From positions 36,913 through 100,912 of the forward strand of contig CASDPF010000005.1 in NCBI GenBank assembly GCA_949282215.1: a stretch of 64,000 nucleotides of DNA, written 5' to 3'. This document shows positions 1 through 8,277 of this stretch, one piece after another. The notes beneath the pieces are model-generated. The model ran no database searches. It was not told the DNA's origin and saw nothing but the letters and a program-made list of their open reading frames with translations. The DNA is from an uncultured bacterium (GTDB lineage: Bacteria > Cyanobacteriota > Vampirovibrionia > Gastranaerophilales > Gastranaerophilaceae). Each line of letters starts with the position of its first letter. Positions within the stretch are counted from its first letter, which is position 1. A program made the translations under genes and the position numbers.

Positions 1-150
1 TGCATGCTCACTTTTTACAACCACAGGAGTCTCTGCCGGTAAAAATAAATTATTTTTAGTTGAATATGCTTGATTTTGTGAAAAAACCGGTAATACATTA
101 AAAAGAACAATTGACAATAATATCATTGAAAAATATTTTTTTAATTTCAT
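1..150 (-). CDS. Exported protein of unknown function, C-terminus beyond the window
   Basis: Only the first 50 codons are in the window. They give a Lys-rich start, a hydrophobic core (SMILLSIVLFNVLPV) and a likely signal-peptidase site near residue 25, so the product is probably exported. A GGAGG sits 8 bases before the ATG at 150; an in-frame ATG at 156 is too close to it. A good promoter lies upstream (TATAAT and TTGACA read on the minus strand, 215-244). The gene diverges from the small HTH gene at 299, like the prepilin/HTH pairs elsewhere in the window, but what is visible has no prepilin motif. Confidence 0.7.
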   Translation of the reverse strand, partial: MKLKKYFSMILLSIVLFNVLPVFSQNQAYSTKNNLFLPAETPVVVKSEHA

Positions 151-214
151 TCTCATTACCTCCAAAAAGTATTTATTATAAACTTCCAGTTATTAATATT
201 AAATTTATAAGTTT

Positions 215-244
215 ATTATACACATATTAGTTTATTCATGTCAA
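215..244 (-). promoter_or_regulatory. Sigma-70-type promoter of the exported protein gene
   Basis: Read on the minus strand, TTGACA (239-244) is followed after 18 bases by a perfect TATAAT (215-220). This would give a leader of about 60 bases before the ATG at 150. The -35 box lies about 55 bases from the start of the divergent HTH gene, so that protein could control it. Confidence 0.6.
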
Positions 245-298
245 GGATTTCACACAAAATCTACACACAATTAAAAAAAATGTGTAATCATATCAAAT

Positions 299-517
299 AT
301 GAGAATAATCACAGAATTAAAAGAAATTTTATATACAAAAGGTCTTACTTTAAAATACATAGCGGAAGAACTCGGTAAAATTTTAAATAAACAATATACA
401 CTGGCAAATTTATCAAATAAACTCCGAAATGAAACAATAACATACAGAGAAATGAAAATAATTGCACAAATAATTAATTGTGAATTAGAATTAAAAAATA
501 AACAAAAAGAGGGATAA
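299..517 (+). CDS. Small HTH DNA-binding protein
   Basis: This 72-residue protein resembles the HTH protein at 38191: both have an N-terminal IL..K..(L/V)T...(I/L)AE block, then YT..(L/I)S.KLR, then T..E...IA.I....LE. This suggests a minimal Cro/CI-like helix-turn-helix protein with no other domain. There is no Shine-Dalgarno sequence; an AT-rich stretch directly precedes the ATG, so the mRNA may be leaderless. It diverges from the exported-protein gene at 1-150 and is a plausible local repressor of it. Regulatory function is inferred from fold and position. Confidence 0.6.
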   Translation: MRIITELKEILYTKGLTLKYIAEELGKILNKQYTLANLSNKLRNETITYREMKIIAQIINCELELKNKQKEG

Positions 518-597
518 AATCCCTCTTCATAAATGGAGTTTGAATTATTGTGTCTATATACAACCCGAACAAACAGAATTGTTCGGAGAACTTAATA

Positions 598-1434
598 TTA
601 GCTTCCAACTAATCTTAGAGCTTCCTCAAGCAACTCTTTATTTGTAGATACAAGCTTATTTGAGATTTCCAACTGCAATTTTGCCATTTGGAAATAAGAA
701 ATATTACCTTTAAAGTCGGCATTTGACATTTCTAACAAGCCTGAACGAATTGCTCCATAACCTAATAGAGGTTTACCGGATTCTTCTGTTTCAATAAACT
801 GACCCTCTTTGAATTCATACAAACCTGCAGCATTATGAAAATTCCTTGTTGTTATACGATAAAGAGGAACCGTACGTTTACCGTTGTCAGCTTTCCCATA
901 TATTGTACCGTCTTCTTTAATTTCAAAGTCATCATATTTGCCGAGGTACTTACCGTTATTAGGGTCAATCCACATTTTTATATTTGTTGTAGGAATATCA
1001 AGAGCACCGCCTTTTAAAGCTGTTTCCTGATACAAATCAGCAGAAATACTCTTTGTACCCTGCATAATTTCACCTTTATCATTCAATATATAACCTTGCA
1101 CAGTGTTTCCGTTTTTAGCACGGTAAACACCTTCCCCGTCAAAGGTAAATTCACCCAAACGAGTATAGACATCTTTTCCATCCGCAGTTTTTGTCAGGAA
1201 AAAGCCTTTACCTTCAAGGAACAAGTTATCATTAGAGGTACCGGGAGTTGATTTACCTTGACTGATTTTTTTATCATAGTCGTCAGCAATAGCACCGCCT
1301 AAGAAGGTTTTAAAATTAACTTGTTTTTCTCTGAACCCCGGAGTGTAAATGTTTGTCATGTTATCAGCAATAACATCCATCCAGTTTTGGGTCGATTTTT
1401 GAGTATTCATCGCTGTAATAAATGAATCATTCAT
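598..1434 (-). CDS. Flagellar hook/basal-body rod protein (FlgE/FlgF/FlgG family)
   Basis: The 278-residue protein has the family architecture: an N-terminal rod segment (NTQKSTQNWMDVIADNMTNIYTPGF), a central D1 region with LFLEGKGFFL and a YTRLGEFTFDGEG block (flagellar proteins usually have GxGFF...TRxGxF), and a C-terminal segment (LLEMSNADFKGNISYFQMAKLQLEISNKLV) like the usual 'SNVD...E...m....aye.n'. It would form part of the extracellular rod or hook. FlgE, FlgF and FlgG cannot be told apart from length alone; FlgF or FlgG is likeliest. It overlaps the upstream fliK-like gene by 8 bases, so the two are translationally coupled. Confidence 0.85.
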   Translation of the reverse strand: MNDSFITAMNTQKSTQNWMDVIADNMTNIYTPGFREKQVNFKTFLGGAIADDYDKKISQGKSTPGTSNDNLFLEGKGFFLTKTADGKDVYTRLGEFTFDGEGVYRAKNGNTVQGYILNDKGEIMQGTKSISADLYQETALKGGALDIPTTNIKMWIDPNNGKYLGKYDDFEIKEDGTIYGKADNGKRTVPLYRITTRNFHNAAGLYEFKEGQFIETEESGKPLLGYGAIRSGLLEMSNADFKGNISYFQMAKLQLEISNKLVSTNKELLEEALRLVGS

Positions 1435-2344
1435 TATCCTGCTCCTTATTATTTCTATTTTGTTTTTCTTTTTCCTGACGGGATTTAGAATAATTTAAAT
1501 CTCCGTATGCGATATTTTCTTCATTGAATCTTTGTTTTAAAAAGTCAATATTATTACGCAAATAAGCTTCTACTGCTTTATCTCCGGGAATAAAATTGGC
1601 ATTTATTTTACCCTCTTTATCAACCTTTAAAATTACTGATACATCTTGATCAAAATCAATTCTGAATGGTTGGTTTGTCTTAGCAGACTCTTGAAGATTT
1701 GCAATCAAAGCTGCGGTTGCTTTTGCTGTTGATTGGACTTGTTGTACATTACCGCCGTTCAAAGCTTTTTGAAACTCGGTTGCAACACTTTGAGCAGACA
1801 TATCGGTTTTATTAACTAAATCCGAGAAAAATTTTGCATCAGTATCAGACATTTTTATTGAAGAATAATCTACAGAAGGTGCTACATTTGCTATTTCAGC
1901 TCTTGTCGTTGCCGTCATAAGATTTACGGCATTCATATTGAATTGACCGCCGTTTTTAAGAATAAAAGATTTCACCTGATCAGAAAGTGCAGCATAATCA
2001 TCCCCGTTTAAATTTTGGGTATTTGTCATACTAACATCACCTTTTAAAGTTTCAGTTTTTTCACCTTCTGCCTCGTCTGTTTTTTTAGACATTTCATTAT
2101 CTTTTTTATCTGCAGAAGATTTTTCTTCTTTTTTATCAGATTTTGTCTCTTCTTTTTGTGAAACTTCTTTTGTCTCAGTTTCCGGTTCCGACTGTTCTGT
2201 TTCTTTTATATCATCTGCTTCTGCGGTTTTTAACTCATCTTGAAACGAAGACTTATTATCAGAGCTTTTTTGAACTGACGATTTGCCTGTTGAAACTCCG
2301 CTATTACCGAAAATTGCAGTAGCCGCTGTATCTACATTTATCAT
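1427..2344 (-). CDS. fliK: FliK-like flagellar hook-length control protein
   Basis: The 305-residue protein has a long acidic, Ser/Lys/Glu-rich low-complexity region (about residues 25-105) and a more ordered C-terminal part (about 225-290) with alternating strands and two helices (FRIDFDQDVSVILKVDKEG, then AVEAYLRNNIDFLKQRF). This matches the layout of the FliK C-terminal Flg_hook domain, which switches export specificity when the hook is complete. It lies between fliJ and the hook/rod gene, as expected for FliK. The assignment rests on architecture and position; sequence identity is weak. Confidence 0.6.
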   Translation of the reverse strand: MINVDTAATAIFGNSGVSTGKSSVQKSSDNKSSFQDELKTAEADDIKETEQSEPETETKEVSQKEETKSDKKEEKSSADKKDNEMSKKTDEAEGEKTETLKGDVSMTNTQNLNGDDYAALSDQVKSFILKNGGQFNMNAVNLMTATTRAEIANVAPSVDYSSIKMSDTDAKFFSDLVNKTDMSAQSVATEFQKALNGGNVQQVQSTAKATAALIANLQESAKTNQPFRIDFDQDVSVILKVDKEGKINANFIPGDKAVEAYLRNNIDFLKQRFNEENIAYGDLNYSKSRQEKEKQNRNNKEQDNE

Positions 2345-2349
2345 TGTTA

Positions 2350-2838
2350 CTAACTATCCTCCAGTTCTTCAAGCTGTTTTAGAATTTCTTTTTCTTCTTC
2401 TTCAATTTTTTCAAGATTTTGTCTGTAAAACCTTGTGACACCTAATTCAGAAAAAGTTTTTAATTCTGCAGCTTTTTCTTCTGCGATGTAAGCTTCTTTA
2501 TTTTTTTCTTTATGCTTTTCAAGAACCTTTACACCCTGCTCAAGTTTTACCAGCTTTTCTTTTTCAATATCAAGCCGTCTTTGAGCTTCCACACGAATTT
2601 GTTCGAGTTCTTTCGCTTTATCCCAAAGATGAATAAGGTAATTATCATACGTCTCATACATCATAGGATTAGCTTGTCGCATGTTCTGTTTAGTAGCCTC
2701 AATCTCTTCGTTATTTTTTCTTATGTTCTCTTCCGCTATAAAGACCGCTTGCTGTGCTTTTTGCACCACTAACAGTTGTTCTTCTTTTTTTCGGATTCTG
2801 AACTCTAATACTTTTTGTAATCGGTAACGAAAAGGCAT
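2350..2838 (-). CDS. fliJ: Flagellar export chaperone FliJ
   Basis: This 162-residue, almost wholly coiled-coil protein begins MPFRYRLQKVLEFRIRKKEEQ, the typical FliJ opening, and is close to the usual FliJ length (about 140-150). FliJ is the stalk of the flagellar type III export ATPase and escorts export chaperones. It is the first gene of a minus-strand set fliJ-fliK-hook/rod (gaps 5 and -8 bases), which indicates one transcript. No other flagellar genes are in the window. Confidence 0.85.
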   Translation of the reverse strand: MPFRYRLQKVLEFRIRKKEEQLLVVQKAQQAVFIAEENIRKNNEEIEATKQNMRQANPMMYETYDNYLIHLWDKAKELEQIRVEAQRRLDIEKEKLVKLEQGVKVLEKHKEKNKEAYIAEEKAAELKTFSELGVTRFYRQNLEKIEEEEKEILKQLEELEDS

Positions 2839-2928
2839 TTTAGACTATACTTTCTTGTGATTATTATGTTATATAACCGCAAGTTCAGAAACATCTAAAC
2901 GTATGATATATTTAATGATGAATTTTGA

Positions 2929-3381
2929 TTAGTCAATAATATGTACACCGGTACTAGAACCGATTTGTTCATTTGTATGAAACCACCCGTTACGACCGGC
3001 AAAATCTGTTTGTTTGCCGTTTGGAGCATTAAAATCACTATCCCAATAAGGATTTACTTGAGGAGTCATGCCTGTCGGGGTTCCGAAAAACATATTACTT
3101 ATAGAATTAAGCAGGCCTGAACGCCTTGAATTGGTTTGAGTGTAGTTTACACCGTAACGATTTTTGTATCTGGGATTATCGTAAGGTCTGTCATATATAG
3201 GTCGCGGATGTTTCCCGTAACCGTTCCTTACTGGACGTTGATATGCTCGATACGGATTATTGTATATACTTGGATTATAAGCAGGATTACTTGGATAAGA
3301 TGTTGTAGTAACATACCTTGTCGCAAATGCCCCATTTACTGATAACAAAAGCCCTAATAATACTATTGCTAATTTTTTCAT
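2929..3381 (-). CDS. Secreted Tyr/Pro/Asn/Arg-rich protein
   Basis: I place the start at 3381 because a GGGG-containing ribosome-binding site precedes that ATG and the protein then opens with a clean signal peptide (MKKLAIVLLGLLLSVNGAFA). The mature part, about 130 residues, is low-complexity and rich in Tyr, Pro, Asn and Arg (NPAYNPSIYNNPYRAYQRP and similar). I recognise no domain. A disordered envelope or extracellular protein is likely. It is a single gene, divergent from the alpha-mannosidase at 3506. Confidence 0.65.
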   Translation of the reverse strand: MKKLAIVLLGLLLSVNGAFATRYVTTTSYPSNPAYNPSIYNNPYRAYQRPVRNGYGKHPRPIYDRPYDNPRYKNRYGVNYTQTNSRRSGLLNSISNMFFGTPTGMTPQVNPYWDSDFNAPNGKQTDFAGRNGWFHTNEQIGSSTGVHIID

Positions 3382-3505
3382 AATATACCCCTCTGATTTA
3401 TTCAAAAAATATAAATCAGCCAAACATTATACACATTCGCCAATAAGCTAATAACTTTTTGTTAAAATTTTGCCTGATTAAGAATAATAGAGTATAAAGA
3501 TAAAT

Positions 3506-5431
3506 ATGAAAAAGAAAGTTATAGCATATCTTCATACGCATTGGGACAGAGAATGGTACAGGGAATTTGAAATCTTCAGACTACGTTTATTAAGAGTATT
3601 TGATAATGTTTTGGATATGCTTGCACAAAGTAAGATTCCGTCGTTCTATTTTGACGGTCAGGTATCAGCATTATTAGATTATCTTGAAATCAGACCCGAA
3701 AAAGAAAATTTAATTAGAAAACTAATAAAAGAGAAAAAACTTTTTATAGGTCCATGCTATACACTGGTTGATGAATTCTTAACAGATAAGACAACTTTTG
3801 AAAAAAACCTTGAAATTGGGTTAAAAATATCAAAAGATTTTGGCTGCAGTGACTTTATAGGATATTTAGCAGATACTTTCGGGCATAGCAAAAATATTCC
3901 GCAATTATTTTTAAAATACGGAATTGATAAATGCGTGGTATGGCGAGGCTGTGGAGATATCCCTTCCGAGTTCAAATTTAACGGTATTAATACTGTAAAT
4001 CTCATCCGCGGGTACTTTATGGATATTTTTTCTGCAAATATATCCATTGGACAAAAAGCTGAATGGCTAAAAGGAAACCTTGATAAAATTGCAGAAAAAT
4101 CCTCTGATGTACTACTTCTGCCTATCGGGGCAGACCATCTCGGAGTTGAACCAGACATTACAGAACAGGTAAATAAAATTAATGAAATATTGCAAGATTA
4201 TGAAATAACAATCGGCTCTCCATTTGAATATTTTGAACTGGTAAAAAACAATTTCAATAAATTTGAATATAACGATGAATTAAGAGATAACTCTAAAACA
4301 TTTATTCTCCCTGGCAGCTACTCTGCCAGAACAAAAATTAAACAGCTTAACACGAAATGTACATATAAACTTGATTTTGCTAACAGAATTCAAAAGCACT
4401 ATGGGGAGAAATACAACAGCATAATAGAATATGCATACAAATTACTCTTACAAAATCAAGCTCACGATGGGATTTGCGGATGCTCAACGGATGCCGTCCA
4501 CAGAGAAAATATCACAAGATATGAAAAAATTCTTCAAATTGCAAACGCTATTGTAGAAGAACTAAGACTTACATATAAATTTAAAACTCCGGAAATTCTG
4601 AGCAATAAAGAACTTGACGGATATGAAATTATAAATACCAATAATGGATTTGAGAATAGCTTGCTATACGATACGCAAAGAATTCCAATTACCGAAGACT
4701 ATACGAAAATCTATACATTACGCAAAAAGCCAACCCATTTAACGGATATTAATATATGCGTAAAAGACGGAAATATCTTTGCAAATGATATCAAAATTGA
4801 ATTCCTAAGACGAGAAGATCTGGGTGATACATATAACTTTGCCCCAAAAGAAGATGACTATGGTGAATTTGCTGAAATTATCAGCATTGAAAACAGCATA
4901 ATAAAAACAAGCTTTTTCGATGTAGAGTTTTTTAAATCCGAAAACCTTATCAATTTTAAAATAAAATGGAATAATCAACTAAAAAATAAACTTTGGCAAG
5001 TAAGGTTTGTACTGCAAAAACCTATAACTGAAACTTACTCAGAAGACCTTAATTCAATAATCAAACGCTCATTTGATCCTGATTATGACATGAGAAAACA
5101 TCTCCCAAAAGTCAAAGGTATTGAAACAAAATCTAACTTTGCTCCAATGCAAAGATATGTAGGCTCTCAAGGGTTTGGAATTATCACCAAGGGACTTACT
5201 GAATATGAAGTATTCCAAAATAACTTAGCTATCACACTTTTAAGAAGTACAGGCATTATATCCAATCCAAAAAACCCTGCACGCTCAACCCCTGCAGGTC
5301 CCCCGATTGAAGTTCCTGAAGCTCAGCAGCTAGGGAAAAATACTGCAGAGTTTTCTATCGGATTTTTCACACCTGATAATGCTCATAATTTAATAGAAGA
5401 AGTCTTTCCTCAAGCAGTTTTTGAAGATTAG
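3506..5431 (+). CDS. Alpha-mannosidase-like glycoside hydrolase, family 38
   Basis: The 641-residue protein has the GH38 zinc-site signature near the N-terminus (HTHWDREWY, His12/Asp14), the nucleophile block GYLADTFGHS (Asp123 the likely nucleophile and metal ligand) and the downstream metal His in NQAHDGICGCS (His320). GH38 enzymes remove alpha-linked mannose from glycans by a retaining mechanism. No signal peptide is visible, so it acts in the cytoplasm. Many bacterial members are 800-1000 residues long; this one is short in the C-terminal beta-sandwich part. It is followed by a long non-coding region and is probably monocistronic. Confidence 0.88.
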   Translation: MKKKVIAYLHTHWDREWYREFEIFRLRLLRVFDNVLDMLAQSKIPSFYFDGQVSALLDYLEIRPEKENLIRKLIKEKKLFIGPCYTLVDEFLTDKTTFEKNLEIGLKISKDFGCSDFIGYLADTFGHSKNIPQLFLKYGIDKCVVWRGCGDIPSEFKFNGINTVNLIRGYFMDIFSANISIGQKAEWLKGNLDKIAEKSSDVLLLPIGADHLGVEPDITEQVNKINEILQDYEITIGSPFEYFELVKNNFNKFEYNDELRDNSKTFILPGSYSARTKIKQLNTKCTYKLDFANRIQKHYGEKYNSIIEYAYKLLLQNQAHDGICGCSTDAVHRENITRYEKILQIANAIVEELRLTYKFKTPEILSNKELDGYEIINTNNGFENSLLYDTQRIPITEDYTKIYTLRKKPTHLTDINICVKDGNIFANDIKIEFLRREDLGDTYNFAPKEDDYGEFAEIISIENSIIKTSFFDVEFFKSENLINFKIKWNNQLKNKLWQVRFVLQKPITETYSEDLNSIIKRSFDPDYDMRKHLPKVKGIETKSNFAPMQRYVGSQGFGIITKGLTEYEVFQNNLAITLLRSTGIISNPKNPARSTPAGPPIEVPEAQQLGKNTAEFSIGFFTPDNAHNLIEEVFPQAVFED

Positions 5432-5634
5432 CATTAAGAATTGTAACGAAATAAAATAGATATAGCAATTATATATTCTTAAAATACTTTATTAATATGT
5501 AAGCAATATCGATTAAATAAACACGAGACATAAAATACACACTTACTAACTACACTACCTACTACACACTAACCTTCTACACACGAGGAATTATACAAAA
5601 GAATTCCGAACTCTATCGAAAGATAGGGTTTTTT
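5432..5634 (+). ncRNA. Candidate small RNA, copy 1 of a tandem non-coding repeat
   Basis: This ~203-bp unit recurs at 5706-5910 with only a few differences. From 5' to 3' it holds a TTAAGAATTGTAAC motif (5434-5447), an AT-rich part, a stretch of roughly 45 bases with almost no G made of CTAC/ACT steps (about 5538-5584), a GGAATT...AATTCC hairpin (about 5587-5607), and a GAAA-capped hairpin followed by a T-run (5611-5634). No convincing ORF is present. An unstructured G-free segment ahead of a terminator is what a base-pairing sRNA would look like. The RNA is inferred; the repeat and hairpins are seen directly. Confidence 0.5.
5611..5634 (+). terminator. Rho-independent terminator, copy 1
   Basis: CTCTATC pairs with GATAGGG (one G-U) around a GAAA tetraloop, followed by a run of six T. 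It ends repeat copy 1 and would also stop read-through from the mannosidase gene. Confidence 0.7.
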
Positions 5635-5705
5635 ATTATGTATAAATAAATTTAACTTAAATCTAACCTCTTAAAGGCTCGTCATACCTAACATACAAGC
5701 TATAT

Positions 5706-5910
5706 CATTAAGAATTGTAACGAAGTAAAGTAGATATAGCAATTATATATTCTTAAAATACTTTATTAATATGTAAGCAATATCGATTAAATAAACACGA
5801 GACATAAAACACACACTTACTAACTACACTACCTACTACACACTAACCTTCTACACACGAGGAATTACAAAAAAGAATTCCAAAACTCTATCGAAAGATA
5901 GGGTTTTTCT
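5706..5910 (+). ncRNA. Candidate small RNA, copy 2 of the tandem non-coding repeat
   Basis: This is the second copy of the unit at 5432-5634, offset by 274-275 bases and nearly identical. The GGAATT/AATTCC stem is kept while its loop differs in length and sequence, and the GAAA-capped terminator stem is identical; this suggests the RNA structures matter. It lies about 190 bases upstream of glnA in the same orientation. A role in nitrogen control is only a positional guess. Confidence 0.5.
5886..5910 (+). terminator. Rho-independent terminator, copy 2
   Basis: It has the same CTCTATC-GAAA-GATAGGG hairpin as copy 1, followed by a T-rich tail. It separates the repeat unit from the glnA promoter region. 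Confidence 0.7.
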
Positions 5911-6101
5911 TTTTGTATGTATAAAAAATATTTAAAATAAAATAAATTTTTGTATTATTAGTAAAAAAATCACTTTTTTGAAAAATCTGGAAACCCGCGT
6001 CTTTATACATTCTTAATATAAAAATGCTTGACCTTTTAGAAAAAAAGTATTCTAATAAGATACGTAGTTTTAATTTAAGTATTTAGAAGAAAAGAGGTCA
6101 C
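5911..6101 (+). promoter_or_regulatory. Upstream region of glnA
   Basis: This AT-rich stretch has a possible -35 (TTGACC near 6028) with weak -10 candidates around 6045-6055, and a GAGGT ribosome-binding site 6 bases before the glnA ATG. I see no clear NtcA-type GTA-N8-TAC site and no convincing glutamine-riboswitch fold by eye. Confidence 0.3.
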
Positions 6102-7466
6102 ATGAAAGAATTTATGCACACTAGACTCGACAACAGAAACTTTACGGATGAAGATATTAAAAACTATATTAAAGAGTATAATATCAAATTCATCAAACTC
6201 CAATTTGTTGACATCAACGGTCAAGTAAAAAATATGACAATTCCATCTCAACATATAGAAAAAGCATTGAATAATGAAATCATGTTAGACGGTTCTTCTA
6301 TAAAAGGTTTTAGAAGCATAGAGACATCAGATATGTTCTTCCATCCAGACAAAAATTCATTTCAAATCCTGCCTTGGAGAGAACATGAAGGAATACATTC
6401 TGCAAGATTAATTTGCGATATTTATAACGCAGACGGCACACCTTTTGAAGGATGTCCTAGATGTAATTTAAAACGAGTAATGAAAGAGGCTGAAAAGATG
6501 GGCTTTTCAATGAATGTAGGGCCTGAAGCTGAATTTTTCTTATTTTCAAAAGATAAAGACGGAAATGTCACCACAACAACACAGGATAGTGCTGGATATT
6601 ATGATGTGGGACCTGAAGATTTAGGTGAAGATGTCCGCTCTGACATAGTATTAACATTACAGGAAATGGGATTTGATATTGAAGCTTCGCACCACGAAGT
6701 AGCTGACGGACAGCATGAAGTAGACTTTAGATATGCTGATATATTAACTGCAGCAGACAATGTTGCAACATTCAAAATTGCAGTAAAAGCAATAGCAGCA
6801 AAACATAACTTGCATGCAACATTTATGCCTAAGCCTATTTTCGGAATTAACGGATCCGGAATGCATTGTAATGTTTCATTATTCAAAGACGGCAAGAACG
6901 CCTTTTATGATGAAAAAGCTGAATATCAATTATCAGATATAGCGAAATATTCTATTGGCGGAATGTTAAAACACGTAAAAAGTATTACTGCGATTCTTAA
7001 CCCGACAGTAAACAGCTACAAAAGATTGGTTCCCGGATATGAAGCTCCGGTATATCTTGCTTGGTCACTTGCAAATAGAAGTGCATTATTAAGAGTACCT
7101 GCAAAACGCGGTAACGCAACAAGAGTAGAACTTCGTTCACCTGATCCTGCTTGCAACCCATATCTTGCATTTGCAGCTATATTGGAAGCTTGCCTTGACG
7201 GTGTTAGAAACAAAATTGATCCGCCAGCTCCTGTAGAAAGCAACATATATAAATTAACGACTAAAGAACGTAAAAAGCAAAGAATTGATTCTCTCCCAGG
7301 AAGTCTTGCTGAGGCTTTAGACTTGATGGATAAGTCATTAGTCGGGCGTGCTGCACTTGGAGAGCACGCATTCAATGAGTTTATGTCCTCAAAGAAAAAG
7401 GAATGGGATTCTTTCAGAACTTACGTTTCTCAATGGGAAATCGATAGATATTTAGAAAGATATTAA
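6102..7466 (+). CDS. glnA: Glutamine synthetase, type I
   Basis: The enzyme makes glutamine from glutamate, ammonia and ATP. The 454-residue protein has the GSI signatures: DGSSIKGF near residue 64, the metal-site GPEAEFFLF, GSGMHCNVSLF, and the ATP/glutamate region NPTVNSYKRLVPGYEAPVYLAWS. Its length and lack of an insertion fit the GSI-alpha type common in Firmicutes and similar phyla. A GAGGT Shine-Dalgarno sequence supports the start. It is monocistronic, ending at a strong terminator. Confidence 0.97.
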   Translation: MKEFMHTRLDNRNFTDEDIKNYIKEYNIKFIKLQFVDINGQVKNMTIPSQHIEKALNNEIMLDGSSIKGFRSIETSDMFFHPDKNSFQILPWREHEGIHSARLICDIYNADGTPFEGCPRCNLKRVMKEAEKMGFSMNVGPEAEFFLFSKDKDGNVTTTTQDSAGYYDVGPEDLGEDVRSDIVLTLQEMGFDIEASHHEVADGQHEVDFRYADILTAADNVATFKIAVKAIAAKHNLHATFMPKPIFGINGSGMHCNVSLFKDGKNAFYDEKAEYQLSDIAKYSIGGMLKHVKSITAILNPTVNSYKRLVPGYEAPVYLAWSLANRSALLRVPAKRGNATRVELRSPDPACNPYLAFAAILEACLDGVRNKIDPPAPVESNIYKLTTKERKKQRIDSLPGSLAEALDLMDKSLVGRAALGEHAFNEFMSSKKKEWDSFRTYVSQWEIDRYLERY

Positions 7467-7475
7467 TAATAATAT

Positions 7476-7507
7476 AAAAAGCCTCTCAAGAATGAGAGGC
7501 TTTTTAT
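7476..7507. terminator. Bidirectional terminator between glnA and a prepilin-like gene
   Basis: GCCTCTCA and TGAGAGGC pair around an AGAA loop, with A-run before and T-run after, so the hairpin can end both glnA (+) and the convergent prepilin gene (-). It overlaps the prepilin stop codon. Confidence 0.85.
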
Positions 7508-8205
7508 TTCCATGGATAATCATCTTTTATCTCCCAATTATCAAGCATGATAATCGCACCACAACATTGATCTCCCCATTCAGATTTTCCGCAATCATTA
7601 TTTATAAGTGTTGTTCTTTTTCTGTTATATCCATATAAAGTGACTTTGCCTGTCTTAAAGCTAAAATTAAATAAAAATATATCTTTCCCCCTAATATTCG
7701 GTCTTTTTAGTCCGTTAACATCTACATACATTAATATGTCTGAAAATTGAACCCCATTGTTGTTAAATGTTATATTTATTACTGGTCCGTGACTTAATTT
7801 TATATATTGAGTATCATAAGTTTGTATTTTTTTATCTGGATTTGAAAGAGTTCCGACATAATCACTATATCCTATCTCTAAAGCAGTACCTTTTACAAAC
7901 TTACCGTGAACATAAGGCAAAAAATATGTGTCAACAAACATTTTAATATTCTCATCAAACGCAGAAGTTCCCATATCAAATGACTCCATCCAATAACTTG
8001 CATCTTCATGATCAGCTTTTGCACGCTCAAATATTTGTTGAATGAGTGTATATGACGTTTTTAATTGCGTTGCAATAATCTTTTTCTGATACTTTGCATT
8101 CAGAATCGGAAGCGTCATTGCTGCAACAATACCAATAATACCCAGCGTTATCAACACTTCTGCAAGAGTAAAACCTGTCTTGTGTAACAATAATCTTTGT
8201 TGCAT
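7504..8205 (-). CDS. Prepilin-like protein with type IV N-terminal methylation motif (cassette A)
   Basis: The 233-residue protein has a short leader ending in Gly11, then FTLAEVLITLGIIGIVAAMTL, a classic type III signal sequence with Glu5 for prepilin peptidase cleavage and N-methylation. The C-terminal domain carries the block D-V-N-G-x3-P-N-x2-G-x-D-x-F-x-F shared with the other prepilins here, and ends N-W-x-I-x-D-D-Y-P. It would be a pilin or pseudopilin subunit anchored in the inner membrane before assembly. AGGAGG precedes the ATG. It diverges from the HTH gene at 8278. Confidence 0.88.
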   Translation of the reverse strand: MQQRLLLHKTGFTLAEVLITLGIIGIVAAMTLPILNAKYQKKIIATQLKTSYTLIQQIFERAKADHEDASYWMESFDMGTSAFDENIKMFVDTYFLPYVHGKFVKGTALEIGYSDYVGTLSNPDKKIQTYDTQYIKLSHGPVINITFNNNGVQFSDILMYVDVNGLKRPNIRGKDIFLFNFSFKTGKVTLYGYNRKRTTLINNDCGKSEWGDQCCGAIIMLDNWEIKDDYPWK

Positions 8206-8217
8206 ATAGTCCTCCTT

Positions 8218-8244
8218 ATTATATTTATGTCACTATTAGTGACA
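8218..8244 (-). promoter_or_regulatory. Prepilin promoter with overlapping palindromic operator (cassette A)
   Basis: A perfect palindrome, TGTCACTA-T-TAGTGACA (8228-8244), lies 4 bases upstream of a minus-strand TATAAT (8218-8223). It therefore fills the spacer/-35 region of the prepilin promoter, a standard place for a repressor site. The XRE protein encoded 34 bases away is the obvious candidate ligand. Confidence 0.6.
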
Positions 8245-8277
8245 GTCACCTACAGTAACATATCATAAAATAACTAT

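Noticed and set aside
5432..5910. Tandem repeat as a CRISPR array or transposon ends
   Set aside because: Only two long units of about 200 bp, no spacer series, no cas genes, no terminal inverted repeats or transposase. Terminators inside each copy fit RNA genes better.
5911..6101. Glutamine riboswitch or NtcA site before glnA
   Set aside because: I could not see a convincing three-stem fold or a GTA-N8-TAC site; a covariance search would be needed.
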